The notes: a model not told the origin generated them from the sequence alone. Shown: positions 40,970 through 63,366, counted from the stretch's first letter. The stretch: 64,000 nucleotides of DNA from Notospermus geniculatus (GCA_002633025.1 NMRB01000956.1:76070-140069), one strand, 5' to 3'. Numbers and translations are program-made.

Positions 40970-41209
40970 AGATAATGTATCACGGGTATTTTCACGGGCC
41001 ACGAAATTCATTGTTTCTTTACATTTACATGTAGTTTGTTTATGTCCAGGCTTTCTTTGCCTTGTGAGTAATTTGTGAGAAATTCTGTTGATTCCACAAG
41101 TATTCATTTTGGTGGGTTTGCATGTCCCAAAAGTCCAAAATAACGTAATGTAAGCATCCATGTTTACAAACATTGAATGCAAACAATGAAGTCGTGATAC
41201 ATTATCTTT
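40970..41209. mobile_element. MITE with GATAATGTATCACG ends, right arm only
   Basis: GATAATGTATCACG at the left and CGTGATACATTATC at the right. The inner sequence (GTTTACAAACATTGAATGCA) is homologous in inverse orientation to 20212-20466. The left arm is continuous at this place, which marks it as an insertion. Confidence 0.72.
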
Positions 41210-41842
41210 AACTAAGATATTTGTTGCATCTACTCAAAGCAGGCCACCTGTCTCTCACGACTGAAACTACAGTCAGCAGTTAAACTGCACGACGGAAAAA
41301 CAGCCAAGTCCCATATAAGAATTCATTAACACATTCATTCGTATCAAGTCCTGGTATCAGAGTTCATTGACACCGATTCGTATCAAGTCCTGGTATCAGT
41401 CTGAGAGTTCATTCACACCGATTCGTCAAGTCCTGGTATCAGTTCATTCGTCACGTGAGATTCGTAACGTTATCTTCGTAGAAACCGAACGCATTCTGTT
41501 GATGCAGTCCCGAAGTATTTTGTTCCCAGCGTTTCTAGTTCTGTCTAACACCATACAAGAGAATGCCTGGAAGTAGAGAAAGAAACGAAAATATTACATG
41601 CGTTTCAGTATAATCTGCTGGAATCCCACAGTAGGATTTCAGCAGCAAAGACCTAACAAAATGCCGGTCAAAACCGTGAAGCGAGAGCCAGCTGAATTGG
41701 CCCTCATTCTAACAAAAAGTTACATCGTCATGGGCCAGGATACCTCATATGCAGAGAACAAACGAATATTTCTTACCAATATTTCAGATATCCACGTTTT
41801 CCTTGGTGCTGGTCCCCTCCATCACGTTCGTGGTCGTTTCCC

Positions 41843-42980
41843 GGAAGCTGCCTGACCGCAGTGTCAACGAAGACCCTTCCGTCAATTCCTTTAAGCTTCA
41901 GCTTTTAATTGCAGCCACACTTCCCTGGAACCAAACAACTTTGGCTTCCCGGAAGCTGCCCGGCCGCAGGGCAACGAAGACCCTTCCGTCAATTCCTTTA
42001 AGCTTCAGCTTTGCAGCCATACTTCCTCGGAACCAAAACAGTTTGGTTTCCCAGAAGCTGCCCGGCCGCAGGGCAACGAAGACCCTTCCGTCAATTCCTT
42101 TAAGCTTCAGCTTTGCAGCCATACTTCCCCGGAACCAAAAGACACTTTGGTTTCCCTTGAAGCTGCCCGGCCGCAGGGTCAACGAAGCCCCTTCCGTCAA
42201 TTCCTTTTGTAAAGCTTCAGCTTTGCAGCCATACTTCCGTTACCAAAAAACACTTTGGTTCCCCAGAAGCTGCCCGGCCACAGGGTCAACGAAGCCCCTT
42301 CCGTCAATTCCTTTAAGCTTCAGCTTTGCAGCCATACTTCCCCGTTACCAAAAGACTTTGGTTTACCGGAAGCTGCCCGCAGGGTCAATGAAGACCCTTC
42401 CGTCAATTCCTTTACGCTGCGGCTCAGCTAGCTATCTGTATCACACCATATCAGCGAATGCCTGGAAGTAGACAAAGAACCAAANAGCCATACTTCCCCG
42501 GAACCAAAAGACTTTGGTTTCCCGGAAGCTGTCCGCAGGGTCAACGAAGACCCTTCCGTCAATTCCTTTAAGCTTCAGCTTCGCAGCCATACCTCCCCGG
42601 AACCAAACGACTTTGGTTTCCCGGAAGCTGCCCGGCCGCAGGGTCAACGAAGCCCCTTCCGTCAATTCCTTAAGCTTTAGCTTTGCAGCCATACTTCCCC
42701 GGAACCAAAAGACTTTGGTTTCCGGGAAGCTGCCCGGCCGCAGGGTCAACGAAGCCTCTTCCGTCAATTCCTTTAAGCTTCAGCTTTGCAGCCATTCTTC
42801 CCCGGAACCAAGACTTTGGTTTCCTGGAAGCTGCCCGTCGCAGGGTCATCGAAGCCGCTTCCGTCAATTCCTTCAGTTTTGCGGCCATACTTCCGCGGAA
42901 CCAAAAGACACATTGGTTTCCCAGAAGCTGCCCGGCCGCAGGGTCAACGAAGCCCCTTTCCGTCAATTCCTTTACGCTGC
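41843..42980 (-). repeat. Tandem array derived from an 18S rRNA fragment
   Basis: About eleven units of roughly 100 bp. Read on the minus strand each unit runs GGGCAGCTTCCGGGAAACC, AAAGTCTTT, GGTTCCGGGG, AGTATGG, TGCAAAGCTGAA and AAAGGAATTGACGGAAGGG, in the order and spacing of the universally conserved 3' part of the eukaryotic 18S rRNA central region. CCGTCAATTCCTT on the plus strand recurs near 41878, 41986, 42088, 42194, 42301, 42400, 42556, 42659, 42761, 42861 and 42960. An 85-base rRNA piece plus a GTCTTCGTTGACCC-like linker makes the unit. It cannot be a working rRNA. An N at 42485 breaks the array, and GAATGCCTGGAAGTAGA flanks recur on both sides. Confidence 0.9.
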
Positions 42981-43619
42981 TGCTCACCGGCGAATGCCTG
43001 GAAGTAGACAAAGAACAAAAAATATTACGTTTGTTTCAGTATACAACGTAGGCCGGCTGATACCTGCTGGAGTCCCAAGTAGAATTCAGTCGCAAAGGAC
43101 CAAAACCGTGGAAGTGAAAAATCAGCTGAATTTACCATCATTATGTAAACACTCATACTTACAAGATCGTGTCATAGGCTAGCCACAGGCGACTCATACA
43201 TAATATGTAGGGCAGAGGGTGGGTTCTAGGGGACCGTACGGCTTTTCACACTTTGTTGTTTTCCCCGAGGTANCCCCCCCCCCCCCCCCCCCCAGATGTA
43301 TGAGACGCCTGTGTGGGCCAGCAAACCTAAAATGCAGAGAACAAACGAAATTTTCTTACCAATATTTCAGATGACGACGTTTTTCTTGCTCATGCTCCTC
43401 TCCACCACCACGTCCCGCACACACCTCACCTTCCACCAAAAATGACCTCGTGGCATGTGTGCGCCAGTCCGGAAAGATTACGTAACTCAGACCAATTGTT
43501 GTTGTGGGGAACATTCAAATCCTTGGAGACCGTCATGCCTAGCCGAGCCGGGGTGGTCTTACATCACCAAGTCGCGGGTTCGGATAGGTTGTGTTGTGTA
43601 AGATTGGGATAGGCCACAC

Positions 43620-44205
43620 AATACACCGTACACATCTTGGCTGACGCGTCAGCATTATTAGTCCCGGTGTAATAGAATCTAATGTCCCCCGATATGTGAT
43701 GTCCCGCAACAATACATTTACGCATTAAGCGGCAGCATTCAATGGTCTCTGGAGAGACCTAGACCCTTAGTCCTCTGACAAACAATGCAGGGGGACATCA
43801 GGAAGGCAGGGGCATTAGATTCCATCACACCTGACACTGGGATTAAGTTTAATGTCATTCTCTCAGCCCGGTGTAAGGTTTTTCAGTGTTCCCCATCTGT
43901 GAGTGTTCCCTTCCTATCGTCTAACGGAACAAGCTGCGACTTGACAATAGGGCACACACAGGCGAAACGTGTCAATCTATCTGCCTCTGTTTTCAAAACA
44001 ATAAAGGGACACACTGACACAGAGAAACACTGGCAGATTAACTCCGGCCCTGTTGCAACCATGAGTCGGACCCAGCCGTTTTTCTGACCCAAATCAAACA
44101 AAGGGCTGCCCCCCCCCCCCAACTGACCATGCATGGTAGTTTGTTTTACATATTGAATCCATTAGCACGCTGGCAGTGGGCAACTTTTAAACATTCAGAC
44201 GAATC
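43620..44205. other. Between inverted repeat and purine array
   Basis: Unique-looking sequence with a 100-codon plus-strand frame at 43785-44087 that has no recognisable family, splice context or repeat of its kind. Not called as a gene. Confidence 0.5.
44109..44120. repeat. poly-C tract
   Basis: Twelve C in a row. Similar tracts are at 27286-27299 (after NNNN at 27282), 35192-35203 and 43274-43293 (after N at 43273); a run of ten G is at 20111-20120. Confidence 0.9.
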
Positions 44206-45540
44206 AGAGGATGAGGATGACGAATAATCGAGGAGGAGGATGACGAATAATCGAGGAGGAGGACGAATGACCAAGGAGGAGGACGAATAATCGAGGAGGA
44301 GGACGAATGACCAAGGAGGAGAACGAATAATCGAGGAGGAGGACGAATGACCAAGGAGGAGGACGAATAATCGAGGAGGAGGACGAATAATCAAGGAGGA
44401 CGACGAATAATCGAGGAGGACGAATAGTCAAGGAGGAAGACCATGAGTAAGGACGAGGAATAACGACGAATCATCAAGGCGGACCATCAGTCGAATAGGA
44501 GGCTGAGGAATCAGTGAGGCGGAGGACAAATAAATGATGACGACGAATCATCGAGGAGGACAAGCAATTGAGGAGGACCATCAGTCAAGGAGAGGACGAG
44601 GAATCATCGAGGCAGACGATGAATCATCAAGGAAGAAGACAAATCATCGAGGAGGAGGACGAATAAGAGCGAAGAGGATGAATCATCCAAGAGGAGGAGG
44701 AGGTCGATTCATCGAGGAAGAGGAGGAACGAACAATAGAGGAGGAGGTCTATCAATCGACGAGATGAATCATCGAGGAAGAGGACGAGCAATCGAGGAGG
44801 AAGACAAATCATTGAGGAGGAGAGGGACAAACAATCGATGAGGAGAACGATGATTTGTCCTCCTCCTCTTCTCACTTGTTGGTTCTCCTTGATTGTTCGT
44901 CCTTCACCTCGACGATTTGTCCTTGTCCTCAATGGTTCGTCGTCCTCCTCCTCGACTGTCCTCCTCCTCCTCCTTGATAATTTGTCATCCTCCTTGATGA
45001 CTTGTCTTCCTCATAGATTGTTCATCCTCGTTGAATCGTCCTCCTCAATTACTGGTCCTCTTCCTCGATTACAGGTCCTCCTCCTCTAATACTCATCTTG
45101 CTCCTTCACTGTTCACTGCCAGTGCTCCTCCGCGACTGCTGGTCTTCCTCATTGATTACTCATTCTTCTCGTTGATTACTGAGGTGTTCCTCCTCGATTA
45201 CTCGTCATTCTCGTACTCATCATTCTCCTCGATTACTATTCCTCCTCCTTGATTACTCATCGTCCTCCTTGATTATTCGTAATCCTACTCCTCGATTACA
45301 GGTCTTTCTCCTCTATTACCTGTCCTCCTCATCCATTACTGGTCCTCTCCTCGACTACATGTACTGGTCCTTCTCCTCGATTACTCCTCCTCCCCGCCGA
45401 TTCCTTGTCATCTTCCTTGGTTACAGGTCCTCCTCAATTACTGGTCCCTTCTCCTTGATTATTGCTCCTCCTCCTCAATTCCTCATTCTCCTCCTTGATT
45501 ACTTGTCCTCCTTCTCCTTGACTTCTGGTCCTCTTCATGG
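44206..45540. repeat. Purine-rich array mirrored into a pyrimidine-rich array
   Basis: 44206 to about 44855 is built of GAGGAGGACGAATAATC-like units of 15-21 bp. From about 44856 to 45540 the same strand carries their complements (TCCTCCTCCTTGATTACTCG). The whole is a 1.3 kb degenerate inverted repeat with strong purine/pyrimidine strand bias. Frames across it (SSSIIRPPPRLFV-like) are artefacts of the repeat. Confidence 0.88.
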
Positions 45541-46808
45541 GGACAAAGGTGACCTGTTGGTTCTCCAGGGAGTTCAGTTCTCCTGGCAGGGAACCAAAAA
45601 GATGGTATTAACACAGCAAAGGGGAAGAAAATAAGAAAACTCCTTTTACACAATGTTGGTCACATTACATGATTTATACAGGTCACATTTAATAATTATG
45701 TACAAATAATATTACTAGATTGATCATACAAAAAGATTCATGATAAAAATGAAAAATAAATCCTTGCCTACATGACTACATGAGGCACCGAGTTTGTTCA
45801 ACTACATGTGGTTTAAAATGCATTACATGACTTTTGTAAGTTCAGTGCCAACATACAGCTAAGAATCAGTATCATTGAAGGGGACATACTTTGCCAACAT
45901 AGACACACCATGGTCAGCACTGGAAAAATTCTTTGAGATCACTGAGGTGCACAACGAAGGCGATATCCTTGTTAAGTCCGGCAACATCTAACTAGGACCC
46001 AATGGAATGCGGAAGTTAGGAAATTGATCACTGGATTTTCTATGGACCTTTAATCACACGTGGCTCTTGAATAACCAATCCGGGAACGACCACAAATGGT
46101 CGCGGGCATGATTAAAAACTGCAAAGCTCTGCACATTACATAACTTCCACATTCCATTGAGTCGTAGTAAGGTGTTGCCGGACTTTGAGAAAATTTTAAT
46201 AAATTAAATGTTTCAAAGGGGAAACTATCAGAAATTGACTCTGAAATGCTGACCGAGGCACCACAGGCATACATTATAACCTCTTTCATCCAACACGTAC
46301 AAACTCTCCGAGACACGGAACTGACAGCAAAGCATCTTGTAGTCCTGACCTGCATAGAGTCTAGTGTTACTCTGAATAGGCCGTGAATAGATGAATGATA
46401 TGCTATGAGGCAAAGTAGAACTTCCTTCAACAGATCAGTCGGGGTGAGGATACAACAAACAGTACCCTGCATCCCCCAGTTTTGTAAAAAAATACACTGA
46501 TAACAAATAATCTTACAACCGAAGAGTACATGAAATCTGCACAGAGACTGAAAAATGTAAAACTCCAAGTCTGAATTATCGTAAACATTTTCGCATTTTC
46601 TAGTGAAATTCCAACATAAATGTCACATAATACCGTAGGTCTTTTCATTCAACGTTCTGAACTACGAACCAGAAAGATTTTTAAGCAACCATCCGTGGTG
46701 CTTGGACACTATTCTTTCCTTAATTGCTCACTCATCCTGTCTACACAGGTTAATTACACATTCAGGTTTCAGCTCAGTCTTTTCTACAGTTTCAGATTGT
46801 AAAGTTCC

Positions 46809-46865
46809 ACTTGAAAAAGACCCCGGTTGGGGTCGAAAATTCGTGAATTCTGGAGATTGACTTCT
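46809..46865 (+). repeat. CTTGAAAAAGACCCC-hairpin-GTCGAAA motif
   Basis: GACCCCGGTTGGGGTC forms a 6-bp stem with a GGTT loop, followed by GAAAATTCGTGAATTCTGGA. Same core as 13856 and 15410. Confidence 0.6.
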
Positions 46866-47370
46866 TGCTTATTATCAGAAAGATTTTTAAAATAACTTTC
46901 CGGGAGACATTTTTATCGTCATAGAATTTTCCATGCCAACCGAAGAGTACATGAAGAGTCCAAGACAGATTTCATTTCTGCTCATAATTTATCAATTCCA
47001 TACATCAATTCGCCACTACAGCAACATTTTTAAAAAGCGCGCGAAAAAACTGACCTCTTGCACGGCTTTGTTTATTGGAGCTGATGATGTCACACAAGGT
47101 TTTTGAAGGTTGTATTCATATTGGGTTCATATACAGGCAACATGGTGGACAGTGAACACGTGATTCAGGGTGGGACAAACTGATACACATAAATCAACCA
47201 CTGACTTGTGCACATTTCCAAGCTTGGCACTTTGCCCATGTTGAAGTTAGGGTGAATCATACTTTACACTGTATGCACTACCGTGTAAANAAACAAGGCA
47301 ATCAGACCCTGTAATTGTCTTGGCTGTTGTTGGTCAATGCACACTGAGCAGCCATGCACTGACACATTCA

Positions 47371-47490
47371 TCGACAGGACTGCGCCTTATAGGGAGGTGC
47401 GCCTTATGTATGGATTTCATCAGAGATTTTGGGTGAAATTGGGGGTGCGCCTTATAGTCAGGTGCGCCCTATAGTCAGGAAAATACGGTA
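47371..47490. mobile_element. DNA-transposon end (GCGCCTTATAGTC / AAAATACGGTA)
   Basis: The right border reads GTGCGCCCTATAGTCAGGAAAATACGGTA in two blocks, preceded by further copies of GGTGCGCCTTATAG. Termini of this type (TACCGTATTTTCC then ACTATAAGGCGCACC) are recalled from many animal DNA transposons. The left border is not clear. Confidence 0.5.
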
Positions 47491-48118
47491 CAACACAAAT
47501 TTTACAAAACAGATTACAGCTATACACCCATGGTTTTATACAATGTACACATTATTAAAAGGGAAGAGATGATCATGACTCCTTTTCCGAGGACATCACA
47601 CATATGCAGGACTCAGCACAACCAAACAGCCAAGCGCGTCTGGGGAGATAGGCCTCCATTACTTGTTTTAGTGCACCACATTTTTGTCTTACAAAAATTT
47701 CTCATATAAACCGAAGGTCATTTTTACTTTGTTCGGCCCCCAAACCTCTGTGTCAAATCCTGTCCACAACCACATCATTGAACATAATCAAAGTCCAAAT
47801 GAGAAACACATTCTTGAATTTGAGCATTTTGTTTTTCAGTTGAATTCATTTCCGCAGCCCATATAACAAAACCCAAAAGAGGGGCAAGCTTTCTCACTAA
47901 GTTTCCTATACAAAAATGCAAAATAGTACATTTTATATTTAGCACCAATAAATTGTAATAGCAGGATGCACAGAAACATTAATAAACCGTAAATCTAAAT
48001 TTTCTTCTTGGAAAATATAAATTTTACTTTCTTCAATGATTTGTTTGAGATAGAGAATTGTTTTTTTTCAACTCCAAAGGAAAAATAGTGAAGGAAGAAT
48101 ACATGTAGTCATAGAAAA

Positions 48119-48180
48119 CAATTGTGACTGGAAATCAAAACAATTGTTACTGGAAATCAAAACAATTGTTACTAGAAATC
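48119..48180. repeat. Short tandem repeat (ACTGGAAATCAAAACAATTG)
   Basis: Three copies of a 25-bp unit; the last is diverged. Confidence 0.75.
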
Positions 48181-50443
48181 AACATGTTTGGAAAGCGAGT
48201 ATAATTCTCGATGTGACATAATTCTCGATGTGACAGAATCCAAAATCTAACAGTACTGGTCGCAATAAAATGCCCGACATACATAGCCAACACGGCCTAC
48301 AATCCGAAGTTGACATCTTTTGCTCACAATTTCCAACATTTCTTAACTTGTGTCGCAAGTCCTCAACTTTGTTTCGTCTTCAAAGTATTTCAATTCCCCA
48401 CTGGGAAAAAAAATTCCAAAATTACGTCAACTGTCATGGACCATCTTTCAAACATAAAATACATTGTAAATATAGGATTTTCGTCAGACTGACCATTTTT
48501 GTGGAATTTCTACCGACGGGATAACATTTCTGCTAAAATTTCTCGTCAAACTAGTGGAATGAAATACTGAGTTTTCAACTGGCCTCATGAAAGAGCACCC
48601 GCATCATTTCAACCTAGGCCTAAATCATTTTCTGAAATGCCAGAATTCTGAGACCTACAACCATTCTCTGTGACTGAAATCAAATAATGGCCAGGCTAAA
48701 CATTGCAAAATATCACTGTGCAGATTTCGCAGACGGGAAGTCACAACACACTCGAGATGCTCTCCCTTTTCTACATGGACAAGAGGAACTATGTCAGGAT
48801 AACCTCTTTTTAGAAGGAGGGACAACATTAATGCCAGGACAACCTCTTTTAAAAGGAGAGCCAACACTGTACCCTTCTTTTACACATCTCATTCGTACAT
48901 AAGCTTCAGCAGACAACACTTTCCACATTACTTTCAACATGGATGAGTTTTAGGCGAATTACTTGATGTCATATTAGACCTATACAGCTTGTGCAGATGA
49001 CGTCATCACAGAACAATCCACTATCTTGATGGTCTAATTGACGCCAAATGACGTCGTCAACCCTCGTGACGCACTTTGTCGCCGGCGCAAGCCGAGTGTG
49101 TGTGACTTCAAACATGACGTGATCTACAATTGTACACGTGGTGCACTTTGTCGTTGACGTCAACCGGTCTGCCGGTCAAAAGTGACGTCAGAATGAGCCA
49201 CTGCACAAGCTCTATAGTCTTCTACTCAGAAATAGGATACACACACATTGTCCCACTCTGACGATTTGAATATTCCTCAGTTTTCAAGTCTGACGGGTAA
49301 ATTGTCTGCACTAGTACCCAAGTGGATGACATCATCTCCGTGAAGTACAAGAAATCAAGTATATACATGATCTATAGAAACTGACGATCCTTCTAGATTT
49401 GTCAGGTCAGCAGGTGCTCTGACGAGAATAAAACAGTCTCACAAAAATAGTAACATGCCACCATCAAGTAAATAGCTAAACAAGTACAGTAGAGTGGAAC
49501 TTCGCTAATAAGGACACACTTCTACCTGTAACTGAGAGGTGCCCTAATTACAGATGACTGAATGAGCAGAAATTGCCACTTTGTGACCAAATTTTTGTAT
49601 CTTTTTGATACTGGACGCCCTGCTGACCTGATCATGGCCATACGCCACTTCGTGGCACATAGAAGTCGTACATGTACAGAGAATTGAAATTGCGTTCAGC
49701 ACTTGATTGAACACAACTTAATGAAGCTTTCTAATGAAATATACAAAGAAATAAGCACATGTAGTAGGCACATTGACAGGTTATTCTCTAAAATAGCGCA
49801 TAAATGGAGTAAATTGCCTCGGGAATGGAAAGCATAATCTTGGACAAAAACTCAAGATTCATATCTTTGATTTGATGAGAATGACACTTTATACCAAAAA
49901 TATCTGATGAATTTTTGAAATCTTTTCTGTGACTCCTACGATGATAGGCAATTACAATGTAAGCAAAGAAGGCTTATTACCGGTAATATTTGTAGCATAC
50001 CAGCCTACAACATGAAGAAATAAGTTACGCTGTCAGTAGGAATGAGCATATAATTTGGTAAAAACCAAACAACCCACCACGGTTCACTGGGTTTTTAGTA
50101 AAATATCCAATCGTGGATGATTAGTGAGTAATGTCAGTTTTTACAAGAAAACAGTGAAGCACAGAAAACATCCCATATAATGCTAAAGCTTAAATCCCCT
50201 AAATCACATACTCATGGTTATTTCTTTAAAAATAATTAAAATGTTCCACTTTTTCGACCTCTTTGGTGAATATGTTGAAAATTAAAAGACATCACTTTTT
50301 CCCTAAAGAAAGCCCTATGTCATTTTCCATGATTCAATGCTATGTGGAAATTTAATTCTCCTACTATACAGGGAGAAAAATCTGTGGAACTAAAGACCAC
50401 TTTGACTAGAACTTGGTACTTGTAAACCAGAGTAGGTAGAAAG

Positions 50444-50499
50444 TCAAGGTCACAGCATAAGAGTAGGTCAAGGTCAAAGCATAAGACAGGTCAAGGTCA
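50444..50499 (+). promoter_or_regulatory. Three TCAAGGTCA nuclear-receptor-type half-sites
   Basis: TCAAGGTCA occurs at 50444-50452, 50468-50476 and 50491-50499, embedded in a short repeat (GTCAAGGTCA-AGCATAAGA). This is the extended monomer site recognised by NR5A (SF-1/Ftz-F1) and ERR receptors. The motif match is exact; regulatory use is inference. Confidence 0.45.
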
Positions 50500-51610
50500 C
50501 AAAAACTGAGCACTTATACGTTACATGAACACAATGGTACTATATACAGCGTTTTGAATGTGCCTTGCTCATGATCACCATTAGGTGATTTTGAACAGCA
50601 AAGCTGTTAGAGTACTAGTCACAACAATTTGGGAACACAGTACGAGTAATAGTCCTTTAGCTCCGGGATGTTTGTCCATATTTAAGTGTAGTTACATTAC
50701 AAGATGTGAAAATGAAGAGAAAAAAAGAAAGAGGCATGTTTAACATAGAGTATAAGATGACCACATAAATATTATACATTATTATACATTACTTTTCCTC
50801 TGGTGTAGACAATTCTGAGATATTTCTCAGAATATGTTTGATTTGATAGGGAGTTACTGAGGAAAATAAACACGGTTAATTCAAATCACTACAGGGTATT
50901 CCTTCATATGTTTTTTTGGGAATTTTTGGTTTATTTGGCACTCAACTACATGTGAAGTGAAAACCACCAAAATCTCAATACGTTCACCAATCTGAGCCTA
51001 TTGACCTATCGGTGAAAAAGGTTTTTAAGAATTTTGAGTAAAAAATACACTGTCCTTGATGTACATGTAGGAACACCAAACAGTGAGATCAGTGTCATTA
51101 AAAAGTCCCACATTTTGGGCTTGTGCATTAAAGCCCATGACCAGACCCCAGATTATAAATGGAAAAAGAGACAAATATTTTCATCACCAAATCCACATAA
51201 AAAATCTCTCAAACTGGAGAATTTAAATCAGTGGTACTGATTTATACATTGCACATATAATATAATCATCAATCAGGCCACACTTCTTCCTCTCTTGGTC
51301 ACAGTCCTCAACTTAAAAACCAACTAAGTTAGAAATTGGAGCAAGGCAAAGTTCACTTGAGGTGTAAATCTGCTCACCCATTTCTAGTTCCCCTCAATTT
51401 AGGTTAAATTTCATAAAATTGCAAATAAAAGAGTGTGCGGGTATGACATAAGTTTGGGTATAACATAGGTTCTGAACAAGAGTCGAGCTAAAGTTATGCT
51501 CTGCTATAAATTTAAGTGCTGCCATCAGTGGGTCTCCAAACAATGTGCAACGCTACTGTGACATAATGAAACTTCCAAGTACTACATGAGTATTAAAGTT
51601 ATGAACCGAC

Positions 51611-51926
51611 CTGGATTGAGGGCGGGTGCAAATGATATGCACATCAGACACCCCACACTATCTGAGGGCAGGGCAAATGACATGCAAATCAGACACCATA
51701 CACTATCTGAGGGCAGGGCAAATGACCTGCAAATCAGACACCCCACACTATCTGAGGGCGGGGCAAATGACCTGCAAATCAGACACCCTACACTATCCGA
51801 GGGCAGGCAAATGATATGCAAATCAGACACCCCACACTATCCGAGGGCAGGGCAAATGATATGCAAATCAGACACCCCACTGTCTGAGGGCAGGGCAAAT
51901 GACATGCAAATCAGACACCCTACACA
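51611..51926. repeat. 45-bp tandem array with octamer motifs
   Basis: About seven copies of a 45-bp unit (starts near 51661, 51706, 51751, 51796, 51840 and 51884, plus a diverged first copy). Several copies contain ATGCAAAT, the POU/Oct octamer, others CTGCAAAT. Because 45 is a multiple of three, the array stays open in several frames. The resulting 148-codon frame is not taken as a gene. Confidence 0.85.
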
Positions 51927-52415
51927 ACCTCCAATTCTGGTGAGCATAAACCCTCATTCCTGGTGGACTTCCAGTTGGTTTCAAGGACCAGTCAAAGTAA
52001 CATGCCTCAGTCCAGGTCCTATTCCATCCTGACCCTACGACATTTTGCAGTTCGCTTGCCTAAAAAATATGGCATGGCATGTGGTACATGTAAGAGGAAT
52101 AACCGGGGAAATATAGCTTATTAGCCATTGTGGAAATACATTATGAACTCTTAAAGGACATAGAGTAGCATTGGACGACAATGTCACAAATGACATTCAG
52201 AATACTTCAGGACAGTAAATTATTTGATAATTTTTTCATACTGGTGCTCGACCTTGCCATGCTAGTTCAGGCGTCTAAGTCAGTTGTCCATTAACTCTAC
52301 AGAGATCGGCCTCAATGCCAGTTTCTTGGCCTTTCTTATATGGCCTTTGTCCAATAGATGAATACCCTAAGTCCTCTGAGAGTTCAGTCACAACGCTACC
52401 AACTCGCTCTACCCA

Positions 52416-63366
<10,951 letters not shown>

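Larger units (their letters stand above)
34290..43612. repeat. Large imperfect inverted repeat (arms about 4 kb)
   Basis: Left arm 34290-38700 and right arm 39500-43612 are reverse complements over most of their length. Matched landmarks include 34318 with 43575 (CCTATCCGAACCCGCG), 34450-34550 with 43370-43460, 36810 with 40760 (GTAGCCGTGTTGATCGTTGA), 37745-37815 with 40330-40400, and 38184-38235 with 39922-39977. Private insertions are 35632-36174 in the left arm and 40970-41209 plus the 18S array in the right arm. An N at 40402 replaces about 570 bases present in the left arm. The arms also carry a tRNA-like block (34312-34380 and 43532-43590). It could be a genomic palindrome or an inverted joining of two haplotypes. 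Confidence 0.88.
45541..52415. other. Largely unique DNA downstream of the PTPR stop; possible 3' UTR
   Basis: Apart from entries listed separately, this stretch is mostly non-repetitive, AT-rich and without convincing coding frames. On the minus strand it follows the phosphatase stop codon, so part may be its 3' UTR. One minus-strand AATAAA is at 50930-50935, about 1.5 kb after the stop, and another near 47072. No cleavage site can be assigned from sequence alone. Confidence 0.4.

Noticed and set aside
41749-42471. 240-codon plus-strand open frame (and similar frames at 42514-43182)
   Set aside because: It lies in the 18S-derived tandem array, antisense to rRNA. The peptide repeats follow the DNA period and shift frame between units.
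44146-45634. Ser/Pro/Leu-rich frames on both strands
   Set aside because: Product of the GAGGAC/GTCCTC array; open only because the repeat lacks stops.
46050-46568. 172-codon minus-strand frame
   Set aside because: No domain, no conserved motif and no flanking exons. Its composition is like the surrounding non-coding DNA and it could lie in a 3' UTR or intergenic region.
51586-52032. 148-codon frame with 15-residue periodicity
   Set aside because: Fully explained by the 45-bp tandem repeat; no start context, homology or splice sites.
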